Shown here in pieces: positions 61,921 through 64,000 of a DNA stretch of 64,000 nt. Positions within the stretch are counted from its first letter, which is position 1, and each line of letters begins with the position of its first letter. This DNA comes from Gavia stellata (taxonomy: Eukaryota > Chordata > Aves > Gaviiformes > Gaviidae), in NCBI RefSeq assembly GCF_030936135.1, contig NC_082595.1, positions 76,790,135-76,854,134 of the forward strand. Direction: 5' to 3'. Under the pieces are notes generated by a model. That model saw only the letters and a list, made by a program, of their open reading frames with translations. It had not been told where the DNA came from and did no database searches. The position numbers were made by a program, and so were the translations under genes.

Positions 61921-63019
61921 CTAAAGAGAAATAATAGTAAATTTAATCTTTCAAAATACATCTCCGTCTTTTTTACCCCAAACAATTACCTTAAATAGAA
62001 ATGGGATTTACATATTAAAATTTTAAAGAAAAAAGTAAAATTCAAAATTTTAGAGCGTTTAAAACTCTATTAATTGCATACCTATGAGATATATGAGAAA
62101 CCCACATCCATTACCTAGAAACTTTGCTTTCTCACAAGGTTAGCACTACAGGAAACTGTGATATGAACAAATTCCTCCAAGAGTGTGAATTCCCCAGGAG
62201 GCAGCTTTTCAGCATTAGCTGTCATCATGCCCATCTGCTGTCATAGAAAGTGGGTGACTACCCTGCACATACAGTAATTCTGTTTGTCACAGGTAGACAA
62301 ATGAATTAATGAATTCTTTGACATTCAAATGCATGAGCAAGCTAAGAGCTATACCGGAGTTTTCTGTCAACAGAGTTATCAAGAAGAAACTTGATTAAAT
62401 GCCAACTGATAGAAGATACACTATATTTTCAGATTCAAACAATTCACTTTCATATTGTTGTTTAACAAGCTGTAACCAAGGCATTTCTCTTGAACTACAG
62501 AAGTGATGTGAACTTATATCAGAATTATATTAGTAATTTTTTTTTTTTGCCATAGTCTTTTCTATTAAAAAGAATAAAAACTGTTTTCTTTGTTCCCCAA
62601 AATGGAAATGTATAGCCATTATGTAGCAAAACATACTGCTTTACAAAGTAAACATGATGTTATTTCATAAAACACTACTAGAAGTTATCATTTCTATTAA
62701 TAAATGTATAGGAGTTCTTTCAAAGAAAAAAGTAATACACATTAAATATAATTACTATGACTTTACATTTTTATATAAATGTATACCCCTACAACATTAA
62801 TATTCAGTATCTCTTTGTAGATGAGTATTTTTGACTGGCAAAAGGATACTCTGACCCAAATTTGTATGTGTAAGAATAACTACCATGTCTTAACCACTCA
62901 AAAGCAGACCACCACATCCTATTAACAATCTAGTTTATTCCTCTAGCCAGCTCACGTGTATACACACACACATACATGAGAATAAAAATACTTGTCCACC
63001 GTTTACAAGCTTGCATAGG
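61921..63019. other. MEI4 intron upstream of the exon: unassigned DNA
   Basis: No earlier MEI4 exon was recognised here. A T run at 62537-62548 and AT-rich sequence only. Confidence 0.45.
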
Positions 63020-63290
63020 ATGAACACTCCTGGAAACCATTTCCAAATACATGAAAGGCAGGAAGGCAATCTGGTAGTAGTCAGCATGAATTTATTAAGG
63101 GGAAACCATACCTTAACAACCTGATCGCCTTCTACAATGAGGTGACTAGCTAAGTGGATGAAGGGAGAGCAGTGAGTATCATTTATCTTGACTTTACCGT
63201 GGTTTTCAACACTGCCTCCTGTAAAATTGTTACTGACAAAACTTTGGGCTAGGTAAGCAGACTGCGAGGTGGACTGAAAAACCATTAATT
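63020..63290 (+). mobile_element. Old CR1 LINE fragment (reverse-transcriptase region)
   Basis: 'ctggaaaccatttccaaatacatgaaaggc' corresponds to the L-E-x-I-x-x-x-M block. 'cttaacaacctgatcgccttctac' corresponds to L-T-N-L-I-x-F-Y. 'tatcttgactttaccgtggttttcaacact' corresponds to [10 protein letters not shown]. Stops occur in every frame. It is decayed and truncated at both ends. The minus-strand 116-codon frame over it is a shadow. Confidence 0.8.
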
Positions 63291-64000
63291 ACTGTAAAAA
63301 CCGTTAATTAGGTAGCTTCCCATTTACAGTTACTGCTTGTCTGCCTGATCAGATGGTCAAACTGCCCTGCCAATTGATGCAACGCCTGTTTCCCAGCCTC
63401 TTACAGCTGAGGAGATTGATCAGCTTGGCTATCATCTGCTCAATATGAGAAAATCTCCTATTCACAGTCGTAACAATCAAACTTTAATAAATCTTTGCTG
63501 TTAAACATCTCACTTTAGCACGTAATTCCAAAACAAATATAAAAAGAAAGCTATAAAAGACAGACAAGTCTTACGTTCAGAATCAAATCTGCAGTCAGAC
63601 AGATAAAAATTCCTCATATTAAAGAAAATACATAAATTTTACACATATAGCTTTGAAAATCTGCGAGATTAAAATAATTTATAAATGTATACACCAAAAA
63701 TTCTATAAAGATAAAATGTGAATGAAGGTGAGATAAAAATAGGCTTCTGAACAATGAAAATTATATGAAAGGATAATGTAATCCATGCATCTACATGTGC
63801 TTTGAGAATATATGAATTAAAATCAGACTTCCATATACTGGAAATGTACACGCTTCCAAACAAAACAATGACTCCTCTTCCTAAAAATAATCTAGACATT
63901 TATGGTTTTGAAAGATCTTCCACAGTATCTACTAAAACTGTATGACAGAAACAAAGTTTGCAACACCTGGATAGTTCTACCTTGACAGCACACATGTTCC
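63291..64000. other. MEI4 intron: unassigned DNA
   Basis: AT-rich sequence with no recognised gene or repeat up to the window edge. Confidence 0.45.

Noticed and set aside
62935..63285. 116-codon minus-strand frame just upstream of the MEI4 exon
   Set aside because: It is antisense to a degraded plus-strand CR1, not an earlier MEI4 exon.
1..64000. CRISPR arrays, operons, phage or plasmid features, tRNA or rRNA genes
   Set aside because: None seen. The sequence is intronic and intergenic vertebrate DNA, so prokaryotic systems are not expected.

Overview
This is a window of vertebrate nuclear DNA, almost certainly from a bird. It is AT-rich with few coding bases. The recognisable repeats are CR1 LINEs at several ages and two avian-style ERV LTR pieces, one with a tRNA-Lys-type primer binding site. 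I see no SINEs, L1, Alu or other mammalian repeats, and no bacterial gene organisation.

The only host gene I can support is on the minus strand. Two spliced coding exons, at about 61.9 kb and 21.5 kb, match in phase and in sequence the last two coding exons of MEI4, a meiotic DNA double-strand-break factor. They are separated by one intron of about 40.3 kb that fills most of the window. Positions 1 to about 21,050 lie downstream of the MEI4 stop codon and probable poly(A) signal. The earlier MEI4 exons should lie beyond 64 kb.

Layout. 0-8.1 kb: AT-rich sequence with an old CR1 remnant (about 0.8-1.3 kb), a young minus-strand CR1 (5.85-6.87 kb) beside an older remnant, and an older plus-strand CR1 (7.3-8.1 kb). 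8.1-21.0 kb: mostly unassigned, with a CR1 fragment bounded by a 63-bp direct duplication (14.8-15.6 kb) and an old, internally deleted CR1 (16.1-17.4 kb). 21.0-21.5 kb: last MEI4 exon and putative 3' UTR. 21.5-61.8 kb: the MEI4 intron. It holds a solo ERV LTR with a 5-bp target duplication (24.8-26.3 kb), short CR1 tails (26.5, 37.0 kb), an ERV 5' LTR plus primer-binding site (30.65-31.3 kb), a CR1 with an uninterrupted 940-codon endonuclease/reverse transcriptase frame (41.1-44.1 kb), and a young CR1 inserted into an old CR1 (50.3-53.0 kb). 61.8-61.9 kb: penultimate MEI4 coding exon. 61.9-64 kb: intron with one more CR1 remnant.

I found no new multi-gene system. The observations most worth a second look are the open CR1 ORF2, the reconstructable CR1-in-CR1 insertion with its AAATG target duplication, a 19-bp perfect hairpin in an old CR1 that looks like a template-switch mutation, the 63-bp duplication around another CR1 fragment, a G-quadruplex-capable 3' UTR in the young CR1, and in-frame tandem splice acceptors in a MEI4 exon. 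Calls rest on reading translations and motifs by eye; no database search was run.
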